A stretch of DNA of 64,000 bases from UBA2357 sp041916775 (GCA_041916775.1 JAYRYZ010000020.1:1-64000); one strand, 5' to 3'. Shown: positions 42,413-51,875, counted from the first letter of the stretch. Translations and numbers: made by a program. Notes: generated by a model not told the origin, from the letters alone.

Positions 42413-43433
42413 ACGCGTCGAGGGCGCGCCCGGGCGGCGCTCGAGCCGGGTCGGTGTGATCGCAGGCATCGTTGTGGCAGGCTTTCTCGTGTCAGCGTGC
42501 GAAGCGCCGCGCGAGTCTGTGCCGCAGGGTGAGTTTGTGCGTCCGGTGCCGGTGCATGTGGTTTCTGCCGCTGCGGCGGAAGACAAATTGCGATTCCCGG
42601 GGCGGATCCGCTCGGCGCGGCGCGCCGAACTGGCGTTCAACGTCCCCGGCTTTCTCGTCCAGTTCTCGCTCGACGAAGGGCGGAACGTCAATGCTGGGCA
42701 GGTGGTGGCGCGGCTCGACGATGCGGTCTTCAAGGCGCGCGTTGCCGCAGCGCGGGCCGGGTTCGAGCGCGCGAACGCGGATCTGGGACGTTACCAGAGG
42801 CTGTGGGAGAACGAGCTTGCAGTTGCCCGTTCCGAGGTCGATGACCGGGTCAGCAGGCTCGCAGTCGCGCGTACGAACCTCGCCGCTGCCGAGCAGGATC
42901 TCGCCGACACCGTGTTGCGCGCACCCTTCGACGGCGTCGTCACGCGACGGCGGATGGAAACCTACGCCAGCGTGCAGGCGCGCCAGCCGATCGCGGACTT
43001 TCAGGATCTGCGCGCGCTGGAAGTTGTGATTCACGTGCCAGAGCGCGTGTTCCGCTCTGCAACCCCGCGCAAGGAGGCCGTCGCTGTGTTCGAGGGGCAG
43101 GCCGACCGTCCGGTCGCGCTTGCGCTCAAGTCTTTCACCTCGGAGGCGGATCCACAAACCCAGACCTTCGAGATCGTCCTCAGTCTGAAGGATGCGCCCA
43201 GGGGCATGACCATCCTGCCCGGCATGTCCGCAACCGTGATGCCGTTCGACCCGGGGGGCGGGGATAGCACGGGCGCCCTGGCCATCCCACTCGCGGCGGT
43301 GTCGTCCGCGGGCAGCAGGGAGACCTCGGTGTGGGTCGTCGCGGGAGATGGTACCGTTTCCGCCCGCCGCGTTGCGCTTGGCGAGGTCCAGGGAGATCGG
43401 GTGGTCGTGCTGGATGGGCTCGCCGCAGGCTAG
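42405..43433 (+). CDS. RND efflux periplasmic adaptor, truncated by an amber stop
   Basis: An MFP/HlyD-family lipoprotein, 342 residues to a TAG at 43431-43433. The lipobox is FLVSAC (Cys near residue 29). A barrel-sandwich domain (LRFPGRIRSARRAELAFNVPG), an alpha-hairpin coiled coil (~80-150), and a beta-barrel follow. The frame continues after the TAG for 26 codons (RIATAGLQALRAGMKVRAL...) to a TGA at 43512-43514, eleven bases before the pump gene, so the native protein was about 369 residues. GAG to TAG would explain it, giving AAGERI, a common motif here. The loss covers only the membrane-proximal tail. Confidence 0.87.
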   Translation: MTERVEGAPGRRSSRVGVIAGIVVAGFLVSACEAPRESVPQGEFVRPVPVHVVSAAAAEDKLRFPGRIRSARRAELAFNVPGFLVQFSLDEGRNVNAGQVVARLDDAVFKARVAAARAGFERANADLGRYQRLWENELAVARSEVDDRVSRLAVARTNLAAAEQDLADTVLRAPFDGVVTRRRMETYASVQARQPIADFQDLRALEVVIHVPERVFRSATPRKEAVAVFEGQADRPVALALKSFTSEADPQTQTFEIVLSLKDAPRGMTILPGMSATVMPFDPGGGDSTGALAIPLAAVSSAGSRETSVWVVAGDGTVSARRVALGEVQGDRVVVLDGLAAG

Positions 43434-43525
43434 CGCATCGCCACCGCCGGGCTGCAGGCGCTGCGCGCCGGCATGAAGGTGCGTGCATTGACCGGCCCTG
43501 ACGCAGCGCGCTGAGGGATCGGACG

Positions 43526-46500
43526 ATGAACATCGCCGAATACACCATCCGCAAGTCGGTGGTCGCGTGGTTGCTGGTCGTGCTGCTGCTGGCAGGTGGT
43601 GTGATCGCCTATGGCAAACTGGGCCGCTTCGAGGACCCGGAGTTCGTGATCCGCCAGGCGGTGGTGGTCACCAGCTACCCGGGTGCGTCGCCCGCAGAGG
43701 TCGCCGAGGAGGTGAGCGACCTCATCGAGGGCGCGGCGCAGCAACTGCAAGAGGTCGAAGAGGTTTTGTCCGTTTCGCGCGCGGGCGAATCGCTGGTGAA
43801 GGTCGAGGCGCGGCTCGCTTTCTCGCACACCCAGGCCGAGCTCGACCAGGTGTGGGACAAGCTGCGCGCGAAGATCGACGAAGTTGCGCGCGGCCTGCCG
43901 CCAGGGGCAGGACCGCCGGTGGTGAAGGGGGATTTCGGTGATGTGTTCGCGCTTTTCTATGCGATCACCGGAGAGGGCTACAGCCCGCGCCAGCTCTACG
44001 ACTATGCCGATCTCCTGCGCCGTGAGCTGGTCCTCGTGTCCGGTGTCGCCAAGGTGGAACTGCTCGGTGTGCGCAAGGAGGCGATCTTCGTCGAGATCTC
44101 ACGCGGGCGCGCGGCACAGCTGGGGGTGCCGATGGATCGGGTGCATGCTGCGCTGCGCGAGCACAACCTGATCCATCCGGCCGGTAGCGTCGAGGCTGGC
44201 ACGATGCGGTTGCAGATCCAGCCCGCCACCACGCAGGCCTCCCCCGAGACGCTGGCCGATCTCGTCGTCGCGGGGGATGCGACCACCGGCCTCGTCAGGC
44301 TGGGCGACATCGCGCGCGTGTTCCGGGATTATGTCGATCCGCCCGCTGCGCTGATGCGTTACGACGGTCAGGCGGCGATCGGGCTCGGTGTGTCCAATGT
44401 GCAGGGCGGCAACGTCGTCGAGATGGGCGATGCGGTCAAACACAGGCTTGCCGAGCTCGAAGGTCAACGGCCGGTCGGAATGACGCTCAACGTCGTGTCC
44501 TTCCAGTCGGACGCGGTACGCGCCGCGGTGAATGGCTTCGTCGTCAACCTGGTGGCTGCCGTCGTCATCGTGGTGGCGGTGCTGCTGGTGTTCATGGGCT
44601 TGCGCAGCGGGCTCATCATCGGCGCGGTGCTGGTGCTCACGGTCGCCGGAACCCTGATCGCGATGTACGCGGACGGCATCGCAATGCAGCGGATCTCGCT
44701 CGGCGCGTTGATCATCGCCCTCGGCATGCTCGTGGATAACGCCATCGTGGTCACCGACGGCGTGCTCGTGCGCATGCAGCGCGGTGAGGCGGTGAGCCAG
44801 GCCGCGGCGGCCGTGGTGCGCGCCACCCTGTGGCCGCTGCTCGGCGGCACGGTGGTCGGCATTCTCGCGTTCAGCGCCATCGGCTTGTCGCCCACCGACA
44901 TGGGCGAGTATGCGGGCTCGCTGTTCTGGGTGATCCTGTATTCCATGCTGCTGTCGTGGGTGTTCGCGGTCACGCTCACGCCGCTCTTCTGCAAAGCTTT
45001 TCTCAAGGTGCGTGCGACGGACGCAGCGGAGCCGCCTTCTGAAGGCAGAACGCTAAGCGCTTATCGAGGTTTGCTGGCCGCGACTCTGCGCCACCGCCTG
45101 CTCAGCGGCTTGCTGCTGGTGGGCATGCTGGTCGCAGGCATCCTTGCCTTCGGCATGGTACCGCCCGGCTTCATGCCGGATTCGGCTCGGCCCCAGTTCG
45201 TTGTGGATCTCACCCTGCCGCAGGGCACGGACATCGCCGCCACCGAGCGGATGGTGGCTGGTGCCGAAACCATCGTGCGAGCGAAGGAAGGGGTCACCCA
45301 CGTCTCGAGCTTCGTGGGGCAGGGCGCACTGCGCTTCATGCTGACCTACAGCCCGGAAGACCCGAACCCGGCCTACGGTCAGTTGCTGATCGATGTCGCC
45401 CGCTTCGAGGACATCGCAGGGTTGATCGACATGCTGCAGCCGGAGCTCGAGGCTGCCTTCCCGGATGCGGATGTCAAGGTGTGGAAGTTCATGCTCGGAC
45501 GTGGTGGCGGCAAGAAGATCGAGGCAGCCTTCCGCGGCCCCGACCCTGCGGTGCTGCGCGCTCTGGCCGAGCAAGCCAAGGCGATCATGGCGGCCGACCC
45601 GGAGGCGGTGGCGGTGCAGGACGATTGGCGCCAGCAGGTGCCCGTGGTGCGGCCGCGCTTCTCGGAGTCCGCCGCGCAGAGCGCTGGTGTGCTGCCGGCC
45701 GACATCGCGGCAGCCCTGCAGCGCAACTTCACGGGTGAGCAGATCGGCGTGTTGCGCGAAGGCGAGGCGCGTATTCCCATAATCGCGCGCGCACCCGCCG
45801 AGGAGCGAGGCGGCGTCGAGGACCTGCGCAACGTGCAGGTCCACAGTCCGACTGCGGGCCGTCCGGTGCCGGTCGAGCAGTTCCTCGAGCGGCTGGAGAC
45901 GCGTTGGGAGGATGCGATCATCAGGCGCGAGAACCGCTTCCCGATGATCAAGGCGCAGTGCGATCCGCCCGCAGGCGCGCTGTCTGCGCCGCTTCTCGCG
46001 CGCGTGCGTCCCGCGATCGAGGCGATACCGCTGCCACCGGGCTATGCGCTGGAGTGGCATGGCGAGCACAAGGCGTCGAGCGAGGCGAATGCCGGCCTCG
46101 CTGCAGCGGCACCTTATGGTCTCGCGGCGATGGTGGTGGCGGTGATCGTGATGTTCAACGGCCTGCGCCAGACGCTGGTGATCTGGCTCACCGTGCCGCT
46201 CGCGGTGGTGGGTGTGGCGGTTGGACTGCTGATCTTCCAGGCGCCGTTCGAGTTCATGGCGATCCTCGGTTTCCTCAGTCTCATCGGCATGATGATCAAG
46301 AACGCGATCGTGCTGGTCGACCAGATCGACGTGGAAGTCCGCGACGGCAAACCGGGCTGGAACGCGGTGCTGGATGCCTCGGTGAGCCGTGCACGGCCGG
46401 TATTCCTGGGCGCGGCCACGACCGTGCTGGGTGTTGCGCCGCTGATCGTCGACCCGTTCTTCCGTAGCATGGCGATCACCATCATGTTCGGCCTGATCTT

Positions 46501-46588
46501 CGCCACCGGGCTGACGCTGGTGGTGGTGCCGCTGCTGTATGCGGTTGTGTTCCGCATTCGCGAGCAAACCATGGGGGCGCGGCCATGA
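43526..46588 (+). CDS. RND-family efflux pump permease
   Basis: A 1020-residue inner-membrane pump of the AcrB/HAE-like superfamily. Twelve membrane helices are arranged as one N-terminal, five central, then the duplicated set (ALIIALGMLVDNAIVVTDGVL in the first half, LIGMMIKNAIVLVDQIDVEV in the second). The acidic residues of LVDNAIV(V)TD and the large porter loops are present. It exports drugs or other small toxic molecules using the proton gradient. The stop overlaps the outer-membrane factor gene by ATGA. Confidence 0.93.
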   Translation: MNIAEYTIRKSVVAWLLVVLLLAGGVIAYGKLGRFEDPEFVIRQAVVVTSYPGASPAEVAEEVSDLIEGAAQQLQEVEEVLSVSRAGESLVKVEARLAFSHTQAELDQVWDKLRAKIDEVARGLPPGAGPPVVKGDFGDVFALFYAITGEGYSPRQLYDYADLLRRELVLVSGVAKVELLGVRKEAIFVEISRGRAAQLGVPMDRVHAALREHNLIHPAGSVEAGTMRLQIQPATTQASPETLADLVVAGDATTGLVRLGDIARVFRDYVDPPAALMRYDGQAAIGLGVSNVQGGNVVEMGDAVKHRLAELEGQRPVGMTLNVVSFQSDAVRAAVNGFVVNLVAAVVIVVAVLLVFMGLRSGLIIGAVLVLTVAGTLIAMYADGIAMQRISLGALIIALGMLVDNAIVVTDGVLVRMQRGEAVSQAAAAVVRATLWPLLGGTVVGILAFSAIGLSPTDMGEYAGSLFWVILYSMLLSWVFAVTLTPLFCKAFLKVRATDAAEPPSEGRTLSAYRGLLAATLRHRLLSGLLLVGMLVAGILAFGMVPPGFMPDSARPQFVVDLTLPQGTDIAATERMVAGAETIVRAKEGVTHVSSFVGQGALRFMLTYSPEDPNPAYGQLLIDVARFEDIAGLIDMLQPELEAAFPDADVKVWKFMLGRGGGKKIEAAFRGPDPAVLRALAEQAKAIMAADPEAVAVQDDWRQQVPVVRPRFSESAAQSAGVLPADIAAALQRNFTGEQIGVLREGEARIPIIARAPAEERGGVEDLRNVQVHSPTAGRPVPVEQFLERLETRWEDAIIRRENRFPMIKAQCDPPAGALSAPLLARVRPAIEAIPLPPGYALEWHGEHKASSEANAGLAAAAPYGLAAMVVAVIVMFNGLRQTLVIWLTVPLAVVGVAVGLLIFQAPFEFMAILGFLSLIGMMIKNAIVLVDQIDVEVRDGKPGWNAVLDASVSRARPVFLGAATTVLGVAPLIVDPFFRSMAITIMFGLIFATGLTLVVVPLLYAVVFRIREQTMGARP

Positions 46589-48003
46589 TGCGCAAGCGCC
46601 TGTTCGCGGTCGCCTGGGCCGCGACGCTGTTCGGTTGTGCCGGTTCCGCCACCGGCCCCATGCCTGCAGTGAGTGTGCCAGATGCGTGGCCGGACGCGGG
46701 CGCCGGGCGCATCCTTCAGGAGACGGGCGTCGCCAACCTCGCGGATCTGCCGTGGAACACCCTGTTTCCCATCCCCGAGTTGCAGGCGCTGGTCGAAGAA
46801 GCGTGGCAGGCCGGTGCCGAGCCGCAGCTTGCGCGCGAGCGGCTCGCGCTCGCACGCGCTCAGTTCGGCATCGATTCAGCAGCACAATGGCCGACACTGG
46901 ATCTTGCCGCGAGCGCAGCACGCCAGCGTGCGCCCGGGCTCTCTGCGAGCGGTAATCGCATCGGCGAGTCGGCGACGATTGCCGCACCTGCGGCCTGGGA
47001 GCTCGACCTGTGGGGCCGGCTCGCCGACCGCAGCGAGGCGGCACACCAGACGCTGCTGGAGAACGAGGCCAATCTCGACGCGGTAAGGATCAGCCTCGCG
47101 GCGCAGGTCGCGAGCCTGTATTTCGATCTTCTCGACCTCGACGCGCAGCGCGCCATCACGCTGTCCACACGCGACAGCCGGGCGCAATCGCTGCGCCTCG
47201 TCAACGCGCGTTTTGCTGAAGGTATATCGTCGATGCTGGACGTGCGCCAGGCGGAGTCCCTGCTTGCAGTGGCCGATCAGTCGCTCGCGGAGCAGGCACG
47301 GCGTCTCGCGCAGACGGAGCACGCACTCTCGGCACTGGTTGGACGGAACCCGGGACCGATCGCGCGCGGTCGCTCCCTGGGGGAGATTCCCTTGCCCGCG
47401 GAAGCGTTTGCCGGCTTGCCTGCCGAGTTGTTGGAGCGGCGGCCCGACGTCCGCGCCGCCGAGGCCGCGCTGCGCAGCGCGCGTGCCAGCCTGGAGGCGG
47501 CACGCAAGGCCGTTCTGCCGCGCGTGAGTCTGACCACCTTGCTGGGTTTCGTGAGCCCGGCGCTCGGCGAACTGCTGTCCGCCGACCGGCGCGCCTGGAG
47601 CGCGGAGTTCGCCGCGACGCTCCCGATCTTCGACGGTGGGCGACGTGCCGCGGGGGTGGATGCGGCCGCCGCGGAAGAACGGCTGCTGCTGGTGCAGTAT
47701 CAGAGCGTGGTGCGACAGGCGCTCCGCGAGGAGGCCGATGGACTCACGACCTTTGCGACCCTGCGCGCCCAGCACGAGGCAGGTGCGCGTGTGGTGGCAG
47801 CGAATCGCGATCGTCTGCGCATCGTGGGCGCCCGCTACATGGCTGGTGTCGCCAACTACTTCGAGGTGCTGGACGCTGAACGTCAGTGGTTCGACAGCGC
47901 GCTCGGCCACGCGCAGGTCACCCGCGCACTGCATCAGTCGGTGGTGCAACTGTATCGGGCGCTTGGTGGTGGCTGGCTCCCGCGGCAGGCCCTCGACGGC
48001 TGA
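46585..48003 (+). CDS. RND efflux outer-membrane factor (NodT/OprM family)
   Basis: A 472-residue TolC-like channel with a lipoprotein signal (LFAVAWAATLFGCAGSA, Cys near residue 18). The duplicated helical/barrel halves are seen in RLALARAQFGIDSAAQWPTLDL, AWELDLWGRLADRSEAA and LLERRPDVRAAEAALRSARA (the last a family signature). It completes the tripartite pump with the preceding adaptor and permease. Confidence 0.92.
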   Translation: MMRKRLFAVAWAATLFGCAGSATGPMPAVSVPDAWPDAGAGRILQETGVANLADLPWNTLFPIPELQALVEEAWQAGAEPQLARERLALARAQFGIDSAAQWPTLDLAASAARQRAPGLSASGNRIGESATIAAPAAWELDLWGRLADRSEAAHQTLLENEANLDAVRISLAAQVASLYFDLLDLDAQRAITLSTRDSRAQSLRLVNARFAEGISSMLDVRQAESLLAVADQSLAEQARRLAQTEHALSALVGRNPGPIARGRSLGEIPLPAEAFAGLPAELLERRPDVRAAEAALRSARASLEAARKAVLPRVSLTTLLGFVSPALGELLSADRRAWSAEFAATLPIFDGGRRAAGVDAAAAEERLLLVQYQSVVRQALREEADGLTTFATLRAQHEAGARVVAANRDRLRIVGARYMAGVANYFEVLDAERQWFDSALGHAQVTRALHQSVVQLYRALGGGWLPRQALDG

Positions 48004-48125
48004 CACAGGCCACGGCGCGCAACCGGCTTCGGTCGGCGATGGAGGATGCGTGCGTCGGGGGACTTGAGAAATCGGATGTAAGCCCCCGCCGGCTTTGGTT
48101 ATCATCCCGGCTTTGCCGTGCCCGG

Positions 48126-48350
48126 CTGCATGCGGTGCTGTCGCTTGCGGTCGAGCAGAGCCCGACCTCGATCGTCATCACCGGGGCGGATGCCCGCATC
48201 CAGTGCGTGAATCCGCACTGGATGCGCACCACCGGCCATGCATTTGAGCAGGTGCACGGGAAGGGGCTGCGCATTCTCGCTGCCACACACACCGGGCCCG
48301 AGGTCTATCGCAAGATGTGGGGAGTGTTGGCGCGTGCGCGCCGGCATCGA
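48126..48350 (+). pseudogene. PAS-domain remnant
   Basis: One frame reads as the start of a PAS domain: AVEQSPTSIVITGADARIQC, then VNPHWMRTTGHAFEQVHGKG and GPEVYRKMWGVLARARR, and dissolves afterwards. There is no plausible start codon, and the frame runs through the efflux gene upstream. This is a piece of a PAS-containing sensor, probably cut by a deletion that joined it to aroQ. It accounts for most of the 48004-48435 gap; nothing else is seen there. Confidence 0.65.
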
Positions 48351-48435
48351 CTTCACCCGTGCCGAGGCCATCATCACCGCGACGGTTTGGAGCGGCCGAG
48401 GCAAACGTGTTCAACCCGATAGTGGAGTGTCCATC

Positions 48436-48870
48436 TTGAAGATCCTCGTTCTCAACGGCATCAACCTCGACATGTTCGGCAAGCGCGACCCCGCGCAATA
48501 CGGCACCATCACGCTTGCCGAGATCGACGCGCGGCTGCAGGCGCTCGCCGCCGAGCTCGGGGTGGCGGTCGAGAGCTTCCAGAGCAACATCGAAGGCGAA
48601 CTGTGCCAGCGCATCCACCGCGCCTTCGCCGAAAAGGTGGACGCAGTGGTGATCAACGCCGGCGCCTGGACGCATTACAGCTACGGCATCCGCGACGCGC
48701 TCGCGATCCTCACCTGCCCGATCGTCGAGGTGCACATGTCCAACATCCATGCGCGCGAACCGTTCCGCCATGTGTCGGTGTTCAGCGAAATCGTGCGCGG
48801 CCAGATCTGCGGCTTCGGGGTGGACAGTTACCTGCTGGGCCTGCGCGCCGCGGTCGCGGCGGCGGCCTGA
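48436..48870 (+). CDS. aroQ: Type II 3-dehydroquinate dehydratase
   Basis: A 144-residue enzyme of the shikimate pathway. I use TTG 48436 because GGAG (48424-48427) lies eight bases upstream and the peptide then begins at the conserved KILVLNG strand; a GTG at 48427 is the alternative. The catalytic Tyr is in DPAQYGTI, with Arg in GKRDP, Asn in INAGAWTHYSYGIRDAL and His in VHMSNIHAREPFRHVS. NAGAW and GINLDM differ slightly from the usual NPGA(Y) and GPNLN(M). It dehydrates 3-dehydroquinate as a dodecamer. Confidence 0.9.
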   Translation: MKILVLNGINLDMFGKRDPAQYGTITLAEIDARLQALAAELGVAVESFQSNIEGELCQRIHRAFAEKVDAVVINAGAWTHYSYGIRDALAILTCPIVEVHMSNIHAREPFRHVSVFSEIVRGQICGFGVDSYLLGLRAAVAAAA

Positions 48871-48919
48871 GGATCGGCTTGGCCGAGCGTATCGCGCATC
48901 TGCTGCGACTGAGATCTTC

Positions 48920-49669
48920 ATGGCAGGGGCGATGATCTGGCGCCTTGCGCTGTTGTTCGGCTTGATGCTGTCAGGGCCGCCCGGACTTGCCGACCAGGCG
49001 ATTCCACCGCGCGTGCTGGGGCTGGATATCCCGTACGCGCTTTTCCATGATGCATCGGGCGCGCTGGATGTGGATGCGGTGGCAGCGCTGCCGGACACCG
49101 CCTTCATCCCACAGAGCGGTAGCCTGGCACTCGGCTACATTGGCGGCGCGGCCTGGCTGCGCTTCAGCCTCCCGGATACGGGGGCCGCGGGGACGGAGTG
49201 GTGGCTGGAACTGCATCCGCCCATCCTCGACTCCATCCGCCTCCATGAGTGGCATGGAGGCGGATGGCGGGTACGTCATGCGGGCGATCGCTTGCCCTAC
49301 GGCTCGCGCGAGGTGCCCCACCGCAACTTCGTCTTCCGGCTTGCGCCAGCGGAAGGGCAGAGGCGGGATCTCATCTATCTTCGTGTGGAGAGCGTCAGCT
49401 CGCTGTACCTCATCGGAACGCTGCATTCCGCTGCCGGGTTCGTCCAGCGCAGCACTGCAGTGGCGATGAAGTGGGGGCTCTACTTCGGCTCGCTCACGAT
49501 CGCGCTCGCGTTCATGCTCGCGATGGTGGCGATCAAGCGCAGCCGACCCTACCTGGCGCTGTCGGCGGCGCTGGTGATGAACGGTCTGCATGTCGCGAAC
49601 TCGCAGGGCTTCCTGACTCAGTGGCTGTGGGCGATGCGCCCGGCCTGGGGCGACGCGAGCATCGGCTGA
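48920..49669 (+). CDS. 7TMR-DISM sensor histidine kinase, N-terminal part (broken by TGA)
   Basis: The first 249 residues of a sensor kinase: signal/anchor (MIWRLALLFGLMLSGPPG), a DISMED2-type extracellular domain (~40-185: LALGYIGGAAWLRFSLPDTG, EWWLELHPPILDSIRLHEW) and the first helices of the 7TM module (LTIALAFMLAMVAIK). The stop at 49667-49669 is in the same frame as the downstream kinase part (T-G-G-L-A then ATG 49685), so one substitution separates them. Related proteins read through this point with a hydrophobic helix. Alternative start ATG 48932. Confidence 0.8.
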   Translation: MAGAMIWRLALLFGLMLSGPPGLADQAIPPRVLGLDIPYALFHDASGALDVDAVAALPDTAFIPQSGSLALGYIGGAAWLRFSLPDTGAAGTEWWLELHPPILDSIRLHEWHGGGWRVRHAGDRLPYGSREVPHRNFVFRLAPAEGQRRDLIYLRVESVSSLYLIGTLHSAAGFVQRSTAVAMKWGLYFGSLTIALAFMLAMVAIKRSRPYLALSAALVMNGLHVANSQGFLTQWLWAMRPAWGDASIG

Positions 49670-49684
49670 ACGGGGGGGCTCGCG

Positions 49685-50941
49685 ATGGCGACGCTGCTGT
49701 GGTCGCTGCGCGAGTTCCTTACCCGCGACGCGGGGCCGCGCTGGGCGGACCGGCTGTATCTGCTGGCGATCGCCTGCTGCGGTCTGGTACCCTTTTCGAC
49801 CTACCTCGACCTGTACGGGCCGACGATGCAGTCGGCGCTGCTGCTGTTCCTGTGCGGGCTGGTGGGCGGGCTGTTGTTGCTGGCATCGCGCTGGCAGCGT
49901 GCAGGTCGCTTCGAGTGGGTGCTCGGGCTGGCGGTACTGGCAACCCTGCTGGCCTACCTGACGGTGTTCCTGCCGCTCTCGGGCGTCGCGGCTGCGTCGA
50001 TCAACCTGCCGCTCACGCGGAGCTCCGTCTTCATCTTTCTCGCTCTGCTGGCCGCCACGGTGCTGCTGCTTGAGGTCCGCCAGACCTACGCAGCCCTGCT
50101 GGCCGAGAAGTCGCGCGCGCTGGCGCAGGCCACCGAGGCCGAGCGGGTGCTGGAGCGGCGGGTGGATGAGCGCACGCGCGCGCTGAGCACGCTCAATCAG
50201 GAGTTGGCGCGCCTCGAGGCCGACCAGCGCCAGTTCAACTCGATGCTCTCGCACGAGGTCCGCTCTCCGCTTGCAGTGGTGGATGCGACCGCCGAACTGC
50301 TCGCGCAGCGCCTCGGCAGCGGTGACGAACGCCTGCCGCTGGTGGCGCGCATCCGACGCGCTGCCGCGCGGCTGAGCAACTTCTTCGACAACTGCCTAAC
50401 GCGTGACCGCATCGACGGCGGCCGCTTCGTCATGCACCGCGAGACGCTGGCGCCGGCCGAGCTCGTGCATTGGGCACGCGAGTCGGCGCAGCTGCTCGCC
50501 GACGGACATCGCATCGAGCTGTCGATCGCAGAGCCGCTGCCGATGCTGAAGGCCGATCCGGTGCTGTTGCGCATCGCGTTGATGAACCTGCTGTCGAATG
50601 CCGTCAAGTACAGTCCTGCAGGGGCACGGGTCTGCATCGCTGCCGCCTGTGCGGATGATCGTCTGACGATCGAGGTGTGCGACGAGGGCAACGGCATTCC
50701 GGAGGACGAGATGCAACAGATCTTCGAACGCTTCCGGCGCGGACGGAGCGCCGCCGGTACCGCCGGTGCAGGGCTGGGCCTCGCGGTTGCGCGCCGTATC
50801 GTGGAGCTGCATGGTGGCGAGCTCGCGGTGTGCAACGGCTCTGCAACCGGGGGTCCGGGAGCCTGCTTCAGCATCACGCTCCCGCTTGGCGATGCCCGCG
50901 CTGGCGCGGCCGCGGGGCAAGAGCCGAGCCGGCAAGCATGA
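49685..50941 (+). CDS. 7TMR-DISM sensor histidine kinase, C-terminal part
   Basis: A 418-residue frame with the remaining membrane helices (~1-130), a coiled coil (TEAERVLERRVDERTRALST), the HisKA box QFNSMLSHEVRSPLAVVDAT with the phospho-His, N-box MNLLSNAVKYS, and G boxes DEGNGIPEDEMQQIF and GAGLGLAVARRIVELHGGEL. If translated from ATG 49685 it would lack the sensor domain. It overlaps the response regulator by ATGA, so the pair formed a two-component system. Confidence 0.85.
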   Translation: MATLLWSLREFLTRDAGPRWADRLYLLAIACCGLVPFSTYLDLYGPTMQSALLLFLCGLVGGLLLLASRWQRAGRFEWVLGLAVLATLLAYLTVFLPLSGVAAASINLPLTRSSVFIFLALLAATVLLLEVRQTYAALLAEKSRALAQATEAERVLERRVDERTRALSTLNQELARLEADQRQFNSMLSHEVRSPLAVVDATAELLAQRLGSGDERLPLVARIRRAAARLSNFFDNCLTRDRIDGGRFVMHRETLAPAELVHWARESAQLLADGHRIELSIAEPLPMLKADPVLLRIALMNLLSNAVKYSPAGARVCIAAACADDRLTIEVCDEGNGIPEDEMQQIFERFRRGRSAAGTAGAGLGLAVARRIVELHGGELAVCNGSATGGPGACFSITLPLGDARAGAAAGQEPSRQA

Positions 50942-51690
50942 ATCGGCGTATCCGCATTGCCATCGTCGAGGACGACGCCGATCTGCGCGAAACCACCGAG
51001 GCGCTGCTGGACGCCGCCGGATACGCGGTGTGGGGCGTTGCGAGCGCCGAAGCCTTCTACCGAAGGCTGGCAGCGGAACCGGCGGACATCGTGGTAATCG
51101 ACATCGGCCTGCCCGGTGAGGACGGCTTGAGTGTGGCGAGGGTGTTGCAGGACAACCCCGCCATCGCGGTGATCATCGTCAGCGCCCGCGATGCCATGGA
51201 CGACCGGCTCGCCGGCTTGCATGCAGGTGCCGACCGCTACCTGGTGAAGCCGGTGAACCCGGTCGAGCTGCGCGCGAACATCGAAGCGGTGACGCGGCGC
51301 ATGCCGGGCGGAGCGCCATTCTCCGAGCCGGCCCACCTCACTCAGGCAGGACTGGCGCCCCGGTGTCCGCCGCTGTGGCTGCTCGACGGTGCGGGCTGGG
51401 TGTTGACCAGCCCGGCGGGGCGTTGTCTTGCGCTCACGGCGCGCGAGTATGCGCTGCTCGCATTCCTTGTCGAGGCGCGCGGCGAGCCGGTACGCAAGCA
51501 GGTGCTTGCCGAGCAACTCTTCGGAGCGCGCGTGGCCAACGGCGGCGAGCGTCTGAACGTGATGGTCGCACGGCTGCGCCGTAAGGCGGCGGAGGCGCTG
51601 GAGGAGGAGCTTCCGGTCCGCACAGCGCATCACGTCGGCTACGCCTTCGCCGCAGCTGCATGCATTGTGTCCGCCACGCGTTCGGGCTAG
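50938..51690 (+). CDS. Response regulator with OmpR-type winged helix
   Basis: A 250-residue protein. The receiver (~5-120) has acidic residues in IAIVEDDADLRE, the phospho-Asp in IVVIDIGLPGEDG, and Lys in YLVKPVNPVEL. A linker leads to a trans_reg_C wHTH (~165-240: ALTAREYALLAFLVEARGEPVRKQVL, RLNVMVARLRRKA, HHVGYAFA). It is the partner of the split kinase just upstream; the target genes may be the exported proteins that follow. Confidence 0.88.
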   Translation: MNRRIRIAIVEDDADLRETTEALLDAAGYAVWGVASAEAFYRRLAAEPADIVVIDIGLPGEDGLSVARVLQDNPAIAVIIVSARDAMDDRLAGLHAGADRYLVKPVNPVELRANIEAVTRRMPGGAPFSEPAHLTQAGLAPRCPPLWLLDGAGWVLTSPAGRCLALTAREYALLAFLVEARGEPVRKQVLAEQLFGARVANGGERLNVMVARLRRKAAEALEEELPVRTAHHVGYAFAAAACIVSATRSG

Positions 51691-51875
51691 CGCGCGTTGC
51701 AGTGGAGGACATTTTGGTGCCTGGGGGATGCGGGTCGATGCAATGAAATGCAAGGAAAAGGCAGATTCAGAAAGGATGATTCAATTGATAATTTGGCTTT
51801 ATCTTCTTGAGCGTCGCCATGATCTTGCTGACTTCGTCGAAACCAACCTCTCGCGCCGCGATGCGCAGGCGTTTC

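Noticed and set aside
9635..43433. Recoding of TAG as an amino acid (for example pyrrolysine)
   Set aside because: Only two TAG interruptions plus one TGA are seen, many other genes need no such reading, and no pyl genes or insertion signals appear in the window.
45053..47044. 663-residue minus-strand frame under the RND pump and channel genes
   Set aside because: Antisense shadow; the plus strand has continuous homology across both genes.
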